A DNA stretch of 50,873 bases from Saprospiraceae bacterium. GTDB taxonomy: Bacteria > Bacteroidota > Bacteroidia > Chitinophagales > Saprospiraceae. Of this stretch, positions 26,221 through 35,224 are shown in pieces. The notes under the pieces are model-generated. The model saw only the letters and a list, made by a program, of their open reading frames with translations, searched no databases and had not been told where the DNA came from. Made by a program: the position numbers and the translations under genes. The stretch is taken from the NCBI GenBank assembly GCA_027486765.1, contig JAIXOO010000245.1, positions 1 through 50,873 on the forward strand. Direction: 5' to 3'. Each line of letters starts with the position of its first letter. Within the stretch, counting starts at the first letter, position 1.

Positions 26221-29200
26221 CTAGTTTTGCTTTGTAAGGAGTTCTTGAGCGTCTTCTTCGCTCATGGTCTCGATTTGGCGCAGGATTTCCGCTTCTAAAA
26301 TTTCGGCCAGCCGTTCAATCGTAAATGCTTTGAACGCATCTTCCGAGCTGATTCGGATGCCAAAGGTAGCCTGCGCTAAGGTCAGGATTTGGGCACCAAG
26401 CACCGAGTCGCCACCTAGTTCGAAGAAAGAATCGTATACGCCGACTTGATCGATGTGTAAGGTTTGCCGCCACAATTCGGCGAGTTTGACCTCAACTTCA
26501 TTCCGAGGTGCAACGTATTGCTGACGCAGATTCGGCCGGGCGTAAAGTCGGGCAACATGGGTATTGCTGCCCCCTACTTCTGCCAGGAAGGGCATACTGG
26601 CTGCTGTTGGATACAGCTCGATCAGGTTTTTCAAATCAAAAGGCAATACCATCACCTGAGGGCTGGTTTCCAGCAATAGTTGCTCAAGTGTGGCCAAACC
26701 CCGCTCAATTTGTATCACTTTCACCAGGTGTTGGGTTGAAGCGTTTTGTTCTTTTAGTTTTTCGAGCGTTTCCGCAGCCAGGCCGATGTCCGCCCAGGGG
26801 CCCCAGTTGATGCTGATGGCGGGCAAGCCCAGGTTTTGCCGACCATAGGCCATGGCGTCAAGGTAAGCACTGCCTGCTGCGTAGTTGCCCTGCCCCGGTG
26901 ATCCAAGCACGGAGACAGCAGAGGAAAAGAGGACAAAGAAATCCAAGGGCAAGCCCAAAGTTGCCTCATGAAGATTGCGGGTTCCTGCTACTTTGGGGGC
27001 CATCACCGTCCTCATCCGGCTTGCATTGAGATTGAGTAGAGCCCCGTCATCCAACACGCCAGCGGAATGGATGACCCCACGCAGCGGCGGCATCGTTTGT
27101 TCAATGCGTTTGAGTACCAGTTCCACTTGAGCCCGGTCGCTGACATCGGTTTGCTGGATGAGCACTTCAACGCCTTTTTGGCGCAACGGATTGATTATGT
27201 TCATCGCTTGAGCTGAGGGTTCGCTCCGGCCCAGCAATACCAGGTGCCGTGCGCCCCGTTGGGTCATCCATTCGGCAGTTGCCAGCCCCAAAGCCCCCAG
27301 TCCACCCGTGATCAGGTAGGTTCCATCTGCCCGCAACGACAAGGTCGAGGAATAGGCCGAGGTGGAAAGTGTGAAGGGCAAAAGTCGCAGCACGTAACGT
27401 GCGCCCGCCCGAAAAGCGATTTGATCTTCTGCATCGTCAATTGAAAATTGCTGTAAAAGCAGGGGAAGTGTCGCTGCATTTGACGCTTGGGAGTCAAGAT
27501 CGATGCGAACACATTTGAGTTCGGGAACTTCAAAACTGATGACTTTCCCCAAACCCCACAAAGGCGACTGTTCAACCGCGATCGGCTCATTGGCATGGAT
27601 GGATTGAACGCCACGGGTTACCAACCACAAGCGTGGCATTGCGGCGATGCGCTTCGTCAAAGCCTGCACCAGGTACAATACACTGTTGCAGCCGAGTCCT
27701 TCAATGGTTTCTCTGGCTGTAGATGCAGGCGGGATTGCCAGGCTCCACAAGTGAATGATTCCGTGTAAGGATGAAGGTATTTCGCTCAGGGCTTGCTCGA
27801 TGGATTCAAGCAGGGCATTTTCGCCTGTACTTTCCAGTTTTTTTAACACCTCTTGGTAGTGCAACAGGTAAACATGGTCCCCTGACGTCTCCAATTGCTT
27901 CGCCAAATCTTCAGCAAGACCTGTATCGTCTGCAAGAATCAACCAGTTTCTACCTGCCTGGACTAGATGCGGCGAAGCAATTGAAGCTTTTTGGAGTGCC
28001 CATTGTAAACGGTACAACCAGGTGTCCTCTTGAGCCATCAATTGACGGGCTCGCCTACCAATGCGCTGGAGCCGGAGACCAATGAATTCAGCAACAACTT
28101 GTTCGTTTTCATCCAATAAGCTGAGATCGGCCTGAATGACATCTGTACCTATCGCCGCTTCCGAGGGCAAGGCTACCTGGCTCCATACAATCCGCTCAGG
28201 TTGGGCGTAAAACCGGATGCCCTCACACCCAATGGGGATGAAAAGATCCTGTCCAGCGGAAGCCCCCTGGGTTGCTGACAAGACTTGCAAACAAGCATCC
28301 AGCAGTGCCGGGTGGATTTGATACGCTTGGGCATCAAATTGTAGTGTATCGGGTAAGTGCAAACGTGCCAAGGACTCATTCCCTTTACTCCAAACCTCCT
28401 GGATGGCTCGAAAACTTGGCCCGTAATGTACTCCCCGCTGTTGCAATGCTTGATAAAATTCTGTTGCTGTGTACTGAGCAGTGGGCTGCTGACGAAGGAG
28501 TGTGGGTGTTGATTTCATTCGCGTCAGCAAATGATTGGCCGCACGGGTTGGTACAAAAGTGACCGAGGCGTGTTCCAGCCACTGCTCTTTCGGGGTGCTT
28601 CGGCTGTACAAGCTGAAGGAAAAACGACCCTCCTCATCGGGTAAAAGCAGTGCCTGAATTGACCTTGCTGCGCCATCCTGAAAAATCATTTTTTCTTTGA
28701 AGGAAAAATCAACCAACGCATGTGTTTTGTTCAAACCTGCTTCTTCCATGGCTTGTAAGGCCATTTCGATATAGCCTGCGGCAGGAAACACGATTTCGTT
28801 ATTGATGCGGTGATCGTCTAAAAACCGCAAGGATTCATTGTCCAAGGTAGTTTGCCAAACAAAAGAAGAGCTTGTGTTCGCCAGGTTGATGCACTCACCC
28901 AATAGCGGGTGGGAGTGTCCACCTGTTTTCCGCGCCCCATGCCACAGGTTTTTTGAACTTGTAGCCTTTGCATCTATCCAATACCGCTGGAGTTGCCAGG
29001 GCATCAAAGGGAGTGGAACATGCTTCCCTCCTCTTGGATAAAGTTGGTTCCAGGCAATGGAAAAACCTTCTGCGTACAATTCACCCAAGGTTCTGTACAA
29101 GACTTCACCCGCTGCTTCTTCCCGTCGCATAGAGGGCAACAATCTGATGCCCTGACCGCGCGTTGACAACGATTGCTGAACCGAGCTGAGCAGAATAGGG

Positions 29201-31902
29201 TGGGGGTTGATTTCGATAAAAATGGTATGCCCATCATCGAACAATTGTTCACTCGCTCTGGAAAACAGGACTGGTTTTCGGAGGTTGTCCATCCAGTAAT
29301 CGGCATGGAAAGAGAGGTCGTCTGCACGGGTGCCAGTCACGGTTGAATAGAGGGGTATCTTTGCAAGTTGAGGATTTAATCCGCTCAATACTTCGAGCAA
29401 TGCCGTACGCACTTGCTCCATTTGTGGGCTATGGGATGCCACATCTACGTTGACCAGTTTACAAAATAGACCTTGCTGCTGTAAGCGGTTCATAAGCACT
29501 TGCAGAGCATCTGAATCCCCGGACAATACCGTTGTATTCGGGCTGTTGATCACAGCGATTGCGATGTCCTGGCTAAACCCCTGGAGTAACGCTTCCGCCT
29601 GCTCTGGCGACAGCTCTGTCACCAACATACTGCCCCGCCCGCGAAAGGGCTTCAGCAACAAACTCCGCTGGCAGATAATTTGCACCGCATCTTCCAAACT
29701 CAAGATCCCAGCAACATGGGCGGCGGCAACTTCCCCCATACTGTGCCCGACCACCGCATCTGGCCGCACCCCCCAAGATCGCCATAGTTCAGCCAGGGCA
29801 ACCTGAATGGCGAATAGCGCCGGTTGGACTACATCAATTTCGTCGATTCGCGCTGCTGGCCCCTCGCCTTGCAGCTCCGCCAGCAAAGACCATCCAAAAT
29901 TCGACTGAATAAGTTGATCAATTCTTACGATTGCCTGATGAAAAACGGGTTCCTGTTTGAGCAAATCGCGGCCCATGCCATACCACTGCCCACCCTGCCC
30001 GGGGAAAACAAAGGCAAGTTTGGGTCGACGCCCCGGAACACTGCCCCCTGTAATCAAGTTGTGATCTGGTACTCCCTTTAGAAAAGCCTCCAGGCTGTCG
30101 TGTAATTCCTTTCGCGAACGCCCCAGGGCCGCCAAACGGTAATCGTACTGACTACGTCGGAGGCTGGCAGCATAACAGATGTCCTGTGTTGCGATCGAAA
30201 AATCAGAGGCAAGTAGCTCCTGAAAGCTGCCCACCAGCGTACGAAGCGCAGCAGTGCTGCGTGCCGACAACGGCAGCAGGTAATTAGAAGAGGCAATAGA
30301 TTGCGTTTGCTCCTCGCCACTTTTAGTTGGATGCTCCTGGTTTGCTTCCTGCACCACCAAGTGTACGATCGTTCCACCAAAGCCAAATGAACTCAGTCCG
30401 GCCAGGGCAGGACCAGTGCTGGTGGGCCAGGGAGTCCATTTGTTTTGGACACGAAGATTCAGGTCAGCAAAAGGAATGTGTGGATTGGGTGAATGAAAAT
30501 GAAGACTTGGCGGAAGGCTGTGGTGTTTGAGGCTAAGAATAACCTTAATCAAGCCCGCCACTCCTGCTGCGGCTTCCAGGTGTCCGATATTGGTTTTAAC
30601 GGAGCCGATGGCACAAGGGCCATTGCTGCGATTGGGGCCAAGGACTGCGCCAAGGGCCTGCGCTTCCATCGAGTCGCCCAGTAAGGTACCCGTTCCATGG
30701 GTTTCCACATATTGAATGCTGTCTGGCGAAACGCCAACTGCTTGATAGGTCTCCCGCAACAAGTTTTCCTGGGCTTCCCGGTTGGGGGCAATCAATCCAT
30801 TGGTGTGGCCATCCTGACTCATAGCACTGCCCAGGATCAGTGCATGAACGGGGTCGCCGTCGGCCAAGGCAACTGAAAGCGGTTTCAGCACCACGAGGCC
30901 ACCCCCTTCTCCTCGGACATACCCATTTGCCTGGGCATCGAAGGTTTTGCACCTTCCATCCGGGGCCAAAACCCCGGCCTTGGTGAAAGAGATCGAGTGT
31001 GCGGGTGAAAGGATCAGGTTTACCCCGCCTGCCAGCGCCATTTCGCACTCACCACTCCTGAGGCTTTGGCAAGCCAAATGTACCGCAGCCAATGAAGATG
31101 AACAAGCCGTATCGATGGCCATACTTGGCCCGTGGAAGTTGTAAAAATAAGAAATGCGATTGGCTGCGATAGACAATGCGGCCCCTGTGCCCGAGTGCCC
31201 AGTAATCCGTGTGGGATCGCCAAATTGAAGCGGGGTGTATTCATTTACCGAAATGCCTACATATACCCCAGTCTTGCTGCCGTCGAGCTTGTCTTTAGCC
31301 AACCCAGCATCGTCAAATGCTTCAAAGGACAATTCCAACAACAAACGTTGCTGTGGATCCATCTGCTCCGCTTCAGCAGGCGAGATGCCAAAAAAGAAAG
31401 GGTCGAACTGGTCAATGCGATCAAGGAACCCACCCCAATAGGAAATGGATTTGCCGGGAACGCCCGGATCAGGATGGAAGAATGCCTCTTTTTCCCAACG
31501 GTCGGCGGGTACTTCGGAGATGGCATCTACCCCTTCACACAGCATTTGCCAGAAAGCAGCGGGGTCTTTGGCCCCTGGAAAACGACAGCCCATGCCAATG
31601 ACCGCGATCGGTTCGCTTGATCGATCGCGTGGAGTTTTTTCGGCTGAGCTAGGGGGTTCTTTTTCCAAATCCTCGGCCAGATACCGGGCGAGTGTCAAGA
31701 TGTTTGGGTAATCGTACGCGAGGGTTGGCGAAAGCCGACGACCGAGGGCCTCTTCCAAATCGCCCGAAAGGCTTACCAAATCAAGCGAGGATAGCCCGTA
31801 ACTCGCAAACGGTTCACGGATATCCACAGTACCTGGAGCGACATTCAACAGCTCCGCGATGTGAGCGATCAACCAATCCTGAATTTCTCTTGAGGTCAGC
31901 AC
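26221..31902 (-). CDS. Type I polyketide synthase, ACP-KS-AT-DH-KR-ACP
   Basis: 1893-residue single-module modular PKS. Domains: N-terminal ACP (Ser39 in YGLSSLDL), KS (about 95-520; Cys267 in DTACSSS, His402, His441), AT (about 625-920; Ser721 in GHSMG, His824 in VASH), DH (about 995-1280; His1031 and Asp1202, with Asn in place of the usual Gly in HxxxGxxxxP), KR (about 1525-1710; GGLGALG 1533-1539, Tyr1674, and the LDD motif of B-type reductases at 1617-1619) and C-terminal ACP (Ser1833 in LGGDSVL). No enoylreductase. The starting ACP is the likely acceptor of the acyl-AMP made by the ligase at 33253-34986. The start is GTG at 31902, with an in-frame stop shortly upstream. One base separates it from the NRPS gene. 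Confidence 0.95.
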   Translation of the reverse strand: MLTSREIQDWLIAHIAELLNVAPGTVDIREPFASYGLSSLDLVSLSGDLEEALGRRLSPTLAYDYPNILTLARYLAEDLEKEPPSSAEKTPRDRSSEPIAVIGMGCRFPGAKDPAAFWQMLCEGVDAISEVPADRWEKEAFFHPDPGVPGKSISYWGGFLDRIDQFDPFFFGISPAEAEQMDPQQRLLLELSFEAFDDAGLAKDKLDGSKTGVYVGISVNEYTPLQFGDPTRITGHSGTGAALSIAANRISYFYNFHGPSMAIDTACSSSLAAVHLACQSLRSGECEMALAGGVNLILSPAHSISFTKAGVLAPDGRCKTFDAQANGYVRGEGGGLVVLKPLSVALADGDPVHALILGSAMSQDGHTNGLIAPNREAQENLLRETYQAVGVSPDSIQYVETHGTGTLLGDSMEAQALGAVLGPNRSNGPCAIGSVKTNIGHLEAAAGVAGLIKVILSLKHHSLPPSLHFHSPNPHIPFADLNLRVQNKWTPWPTSTGPALAGLSSFGFGGTIVHLVVQEANQEHPTKSGEEQTQSIASSNYLLPLSARSTAALRTLVGSFQELLASDFSIATQDICYAASLRRSQYDYRLAALGRSRKELHDSLEAFLKGVPDHNLITGGSVPGRRPKLAFVFPGQGGQWYGMGRDLLKQEPVFHQAIVRIDQLIQSNFGWSLLAELQGEGPAARIDEIDVVQPALFAIQVALAELWRSWGVRPDAVVGHSMGEVAAAHVAGILSLEDAVQIICQRSLLLKPFRGRGSMLVTELSPEQAEALLQGFSQDIAIAVINSPNTTVLSGDSDALQVLMNRLQQQGLFCKLVNVDVASHSPQMEQVRTALLEVLSGLNPQLAKIPLYSTVTGTRADDLSFHADYWMDNLRKPVLFSRASEQLFDDGHTIFIEINPHPILLSSVQQSLSTRGQGIRLLPSMRREEAAGEVLYRTLGELYAEGFSIAWNQLYPRGGKHVPLPLMPWQLQRYWIDAKATSSKNLWHGARKTGGHSHPLLGECINLANTSSSFVWQTTLDNESLRFLDDHRINNEIVFPAAGYIEMALQAMEEAGLNKTHALVDFSFKEKMIFQDGAARSIQALLLPDEEGRFSFSLYSRSTPKEQWLEHASVTFVPTRAANHLLTRMKSTPTLLRQQPTAQYTATEFYQALQQRGVHYGPSFRAIQEVWSKGNESLARLHLPDTLQFDAQAYQIHPALLDACLQVLSATQGASAGQDLFIPIGCEGIRFYAQPERIVWSQVALPSEAAIGTDVIQADLSLLDENEQVVAEFIGLRLQRIGRRARQLMAQEDTWLYRLQWALQKASIASPHLVQAGRNWLILADDTGLAEDLAKQLETSGDHVYLLHYQEVLKKLESTGENALLESIEQALSEIPSSLHGIIHLWSLAIPPASTARETIEGLGCNSVLYLVQALTKRIAAMPRLWLVTRGVQSIHANEPIAVEQSPLWGLGKVISFEVPELKCVRIDLDSQASNAATLPLLLQQFSIDDAEDQIAFRAGARYVLRLLPFTLSTSAYSSTLSLRADGTYLITGGLGALGLATAEWMTQRGARHLVLLGRSEPSAQAMNIINPLRQKGVEVLIQQTDVSDRAQVELVLKRIEQTMPPLRGVIHSAGVLDDGALLNLNASRMRTVMAPKVAGTRNLHEATLGLPLDFFVLFSSAVSVLGSPGQGNYAAGSAYLDAMAYGRQNLGLPAISINWGPWADIGLAAETLEKLKEQNASTQHLVKVIQIERGLATLEQLLLETSPQVMVLPFDLKNLIELYPTAASMPFLAEVGGSNTHVARLYARPNLRQQYVAPRNEVEVKLAELWRQTLHIDQVGVYDSFFELGGDSVLGAQILTLAQATFGIRISSEDAFKAFTIERLAEILEAEILRQIETMSEEDAQELLTKQN

Positions 31903-31948
31903 GTTGTCAATGGTTTAGTAAGTAAAACTGTATCTCTTTTTTCATCGC

Positions 31949-33256
31949 TTACTTCTTCGTGCGATTGCCACCCACCTGCATCTGCCAGAATGCCGTCATG
32001 CCCGGTCGCCGATCCGGAACACTTTGCAGGTTTTCTGCACTCATGCTGTTCCACATGAGCGGATATGCTTCGACGGGTGGTACCTCCGGCATAGGCTCAA
32101 GCGGTGGGATGTTGCGTTGTGCCGCAGCAATGAAGGGCTCCAGGGTTTGTTGTTTGAGTTGTAGCCTTTTCTCCTCTCGTTCTTTGAATTGAGGTAGCAC
32201 TTCTTTGCCAAAGAGCTCCATGGAGGCACAAATGTGCTCATGGCGATAGCTCCCACTTTGCTGCAAAAAAATCAACTGGTCCACTCCTGCTGCTTCGAGT
32301 GCCCGAAAATTTTCAATCAGCTGCTGGGGGCTCCCAATTCCACCCATGCCCGCTTTTTTTCGTTCCCGTTCCATTTTTTCCAGGTGGGATACTGGTTTGT
32401 TTTTGAACTCGTCCCACAAACTGGTCCGACCAGGAACGTGAACGCCATCGCGCCAATAATGCCCTAAGCCAAATGCAAAAAACTGTGCGCCCTCCATTCC
32501 TTGCTGGAGCGCCGTTTCTGGATCTTGATGGCACATAAAGCCGGTGAGCATCGACACGTTTGGATTGACTGCCTGGCCGATGGGGGTACAATTGGTTTTG
32601 AAGGTTTCGTAATACTCATCTACCCAAAATTTCGCCTCTTCTGCATTCACAAAAGCAAAAGTGAGTGCTCCGGCACCCAGGTTGGCGGCCATTTTCAGGC
32701 TGTCTCGGTTTGAACAAGCCACCCAAAGGGGGGGATGAGGTTTTTGAAGGGGTTTGGGTACCACATTTCGGTGTGGCATTGAAAAATACTTGCCCTGGAA
32801 ACCCGGATAGGGGTTCATGCACATCATTTTTGCCGTCTCTCGGACCGATTCAGCCCAAATGGGCCGTTTGTCGACAAAGTCGACGCCGAAACCTTCCAGC
32901 TCTATGCGCGACCCTGACTCGCCTGTACCCCACTCTACCCGCCCACCACTGATGAGGTCAAGGGTAGCAAGACGCTCGGCAATCCTGGCTGGATGATTAA
33001 ATTTTGGCGACATTACCACGATCCCATGCCCCAGCCGGATGTTTTTGGTCCGTTGGCTACAAGCAGCCAGAAAAACTTCCGGGGCGGAGGAATGACTGTA
33101 TTCTTCCAAAAAGTGATGCTCTTGTACCCACACATAATCAATACCAATCCGGTCTGCCAGTTCCACTTGTTCCAAGGCTTCCTGGAAAAGTCTGGATTCG
33201 TCCCCGTCTTGCCAGGGGCGCGGCAATTGTAGGTCGATAAATAGGCCAAATTTCAT
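31949..33256 (-). CDS. Luciferase-like FMN monooxygenase of natural-product type
   Basis: 435-residue LLM-class flavin-dependent monooxygenase with the bacterial luciferase TIM-barrel fold. The N-terminal run MKFGLFIDLQLPRP, WVQEHHF, LGHGIVVMSPKFNHPARIAERLATLDLISGGRVEWGTGESGSRIE and GFQGKYFSMP fits the group often found fused to or beside PKS/NRPS modules, where members hydroxylate carrier-bound chains or insert oxygen. It needs reduced FMN from a separate reductase, which is not in the cluster. A proline-rich extension of about 60 residues follows the barrel. Its ATG overlaps the stop of the acyl-AMP ligase gene (ATGA), so the two are translationally coupled. The position of oxidation is unknown. 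Confidence 0.88.
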   Translation of the reverse strand: MKFGLFIDLQLPRPWQDGDESRLFQEALEQVELADRIGIDYVWVQEHHFLEEYSHSSAPEVFLAACSQRTKNIRLGHGIVVMSPKFNHPARIAERLATLDLISGGRVEWGTGESGSRIELEGFGVDFVDKRPIWAESVRETAKMMCMNPYPGFQGKYFSMPHRNVVPKPLQKPHPPLWVACSNRDSLKMAANLGAGALTFAFVNAEEAKFWVDEYYETFKTNCTPIGQAVNPNVSMLTGFMCHQDPETALQQGMEGAQFFAFGLGHYWRDGVHVPGRTSLWDEFKNKPVSHLEKMERERKKAGMGGIGSPQQLIENFRALEAAGVDQLIFLQQSGSYRHEHICASMELFGKEVLPQFKEREEKRLQLKQQTLEPFIAAAQRNIPPLEPMPEVPPVEAYPLMWNSMSAENLQSVPDRRPGMTAFWQMQVGGNRTKK

Positions 33257-34986
33257 ATCAATGAGAATTTCTTTAAGGTTCCGTCCAAATAGGATTGTCT
33301 ACAGAGAAAGTGTCGGGTTTTACCACTTGTCGTTTTGGGGATGCCCCCCGGCGGAATAAGCTGGATGTCATCGACATGCAAGTCGTGGTGTTGCGCAATG
33401 GATTCACGAATGGCTTTTGCCACAAGTTCTTCTTTTTCAAGGAGCTTAACATTTACCTCAGCGAGGACAACAATGCGCTCAGGTCCATCATTGTTGATTG
33501 AAAAAACAGCGCAGCCCGCTGGCCAAATGGCTGGATGAGCTCCTTCCACGGTTCTTTCCAGGTCATGGGCGTAGTGGTTTTTTCCATTGACGATAACCAG
33601 GTTTTTTATCCTTCCCGCAACGTATAACTCGCCATCTTTCAAAAAACCAAGATCGCCCGTGCGCAAAAATGGCCCTTCCTCACTATTTGCGAGGCGGGCA
33701 CCAAAAGCCTGCGCGGTCTCCAATACTTTGCCCCAATATCCACTTGCCACACAGGGGCCACTCAGCCAGATTTCTCCAACTTCATCCGCAGTACAGGGTA
33801 TCAAGGTTTCTGGATTGACGATTGTAATTTGCTGATCGGGTAGGGTTTGCCCACAACTGACCAGTGTCCGGGAGCCCTCCTGATTTCCAGAAGAAAGGAT
33901 GACCTGATTTTGCTCAAGACCGGAATTGAGTAGGTTGAGCTGGGTAGAAAGTTTTGATTTGGGACCTCCTGCAACCAATAAGGTGGCTTCGGCAACCCCG
34001 TAGCAAGGTAAAAAAGCTTCGGGACGAAAACCGCAAGGTGCGAAGTAGTCAGCAAATTGTGCTAAGGTTTTGTGGTACACTGGCTCCGCTCCATTAAAAG
34101 CAACTTCCCAATGGCTGAGATCAAGGAGCTCTCTTTGTTCTGGTTTGATCTTGCGCACACATAGATCGTAAGCGAAATTAGGTGCGCCATTGACCGTGGC
34201 CCGAAAGCGGGAGATGGCTTCCAGCCAACGAAAGGGACGTTGCAAAAACAACATCGGTGGCATCAAGGTGGCCAGTGCACCAGTGTAAACGGGTTGCAAA
34301 ATCCCTCCGATGAGCCCCATATCGTGGTAAGGCGGCAACCAAAGGACGCCATGGGTTTCCTCCGTTGCTCCGAAGCACTGCTCTATCAATCTCATGTTGT
34401 GGAGTAGATTGCTATGGCTGAGGACAACTCCTTTGGGAATGGTGGTTGAGCCGGAGGTATATTGGAGAAAAGCCACGTCATCTACCTCAATTTCAGGCGC
34501 TTGCCATTGTTCTGCCCAATCAACCAGTTCAGCCTGATCGGCTACCAGCAGCTGAATATTGCCAAAGGCAGACTTGATCTCATTCCGAGAACGGATTGCG
34601 GTGGCGAGCGCCGAGCTCAACAGAGCTGTACTTGGTCTGGCATCAGCAATGATGCGGAGAATGGTTGGTAGGCTTTTCTCCAGTCGGGCAGGGTGAGGCG
34701 GATAGGCAGGAACCGCTATGACCCCGGCGTACAGGCAGCCCCAAAAAGCGACAATAAAATCTATACCCGGTGGGAAAAGTAAAAGTACCCGGTCTTCAGG
34801 TTGGGTGAAAGACTGGATCAGTGCTCCCATTGAACGCACTCGTCGATCCAACTCTGCATAGGTCAAAATGATTTCATCCTGTTCCCCATCTACCAAAAAA
34901 CGATAAACCAACTTGTCAGGCTGCTCCTTTGCACGCCGCCTTAATGTATCAACCAATGAAGTGGGAGGCTGTTTCATATCGTACAT
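33253..34986 (-). CDS. Fatty acyl-AMP ligase (FAAL)
   Basis: 577-residue adenylate-forming enzyme of the fatty acyl-AMP ligase group, which activates a free fatty acid with ATP and passes it to an acyl carrier protein rather than CoA. Landmarks: an N-terminal VDTLRRRAKEQPDKL start, YAGVIAVPAYPPHP, the P-loop YTSGSTTIPKGVVLSH, LPPYHDMGLIGGILQP, NGAPNFAYDLC, and a C-terminal domain with GRIKNLVIVNGKNHYAHDLE and KTTSGKTRHF. These FAAL signatures differ from amino-acid adenylation domains. It is the first gene of the minus arm and probably loads the N-terminal ACP of the PKS. Two ATGs fit (34986 and 34977). Chain length cannot be predicted. Confidence 0.93.
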   Translation of the reverse strand: MYDMKQPPTSLVDTLRRRAKEQPDKLVYRFLVDGEQDEIILTYAELDRRVRSMGALIQSFTQPEDRVLLLFPPGIDFIVAFWGCLYAGVIAVPAYPPHPARLEKSLPTILRIIADARPSTALLSSALATAIRSRNEIKSAFGNIQLLVADQAELVDWAEQWQAPEIEVDDVAFLQYTSGSTTIPKGVVLSHSNLLHNMRLIEQCFGATEETHGVLWLPPYHDMGLIGGILQPVYTGALATLMPPMLFLQRPFRWLEAISRFRATVNGAPNFAYDLCVRKIKPEQRELLDLSHWEVAFNGAEPVYHKTLAQFADYFAPCGFRPEAFLPCYGVAEATLLVAGGPKSKLSTQLNLLNSGLEQNQVILSSGNQEGSRTLVSCGQTLPDQQITIVNPETLIPCTADEVGEIWLSGPCVASGYWGKVLETAQAFGARLANSEEGPFLRTGDLGFLKDGELYVAGRIKNLVIVNGKNHYAHDLERTVEGAHPAIWPAGCAVFSINNDGPERIVVLAEVNVKLLEKEELVAKAIRESIAQHHDLHVDDIQLIPPGGIPKTTSGKTRHFLCRQSYLDGTLKKFSLI

Positions 34987-35224
34987 TTGACTTCATTGAA
35001 GAAGAACTGTTTTAATAGACTTGCCATGCCCAGTACTGACCTGAACATGAATAAAGCGTAAATGTAATTCGGGAATGCTGAAGGGAAATCGGCCACTCTG
35101 GCGCTCAAAATTTTAAAATACATTTGCCTCGTTAAGGTAAGAAAAAATTTTGCAATCAAGGAATTATTTGCGCATTTATTTCTCATTATTTCAGAAAAAC
35201 AATTTATACCTTTCAGCAGAGAAA
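34987..35224. promoter_or_regulatory. Divergent promoter region of the biosynthetic cluster
   Basis: This 238-nt gap separates the two arms of the cluster and must hold both promoters. Plus strand: TACATTTG at 35119-35126 is an exact match to the Bacteroidota -7 box, with TCTG 18 nt upstream as a weak -33. Minus strand: 35059-35066 reads TACATTTA (7 of 8), with ATTT 19 nt upstream. The two boxes are about 52 nt apart, facing away from each other, which would allow a regulator between them to control both arms. No regulator gene lies in the cluster. Confidence 0.4.
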
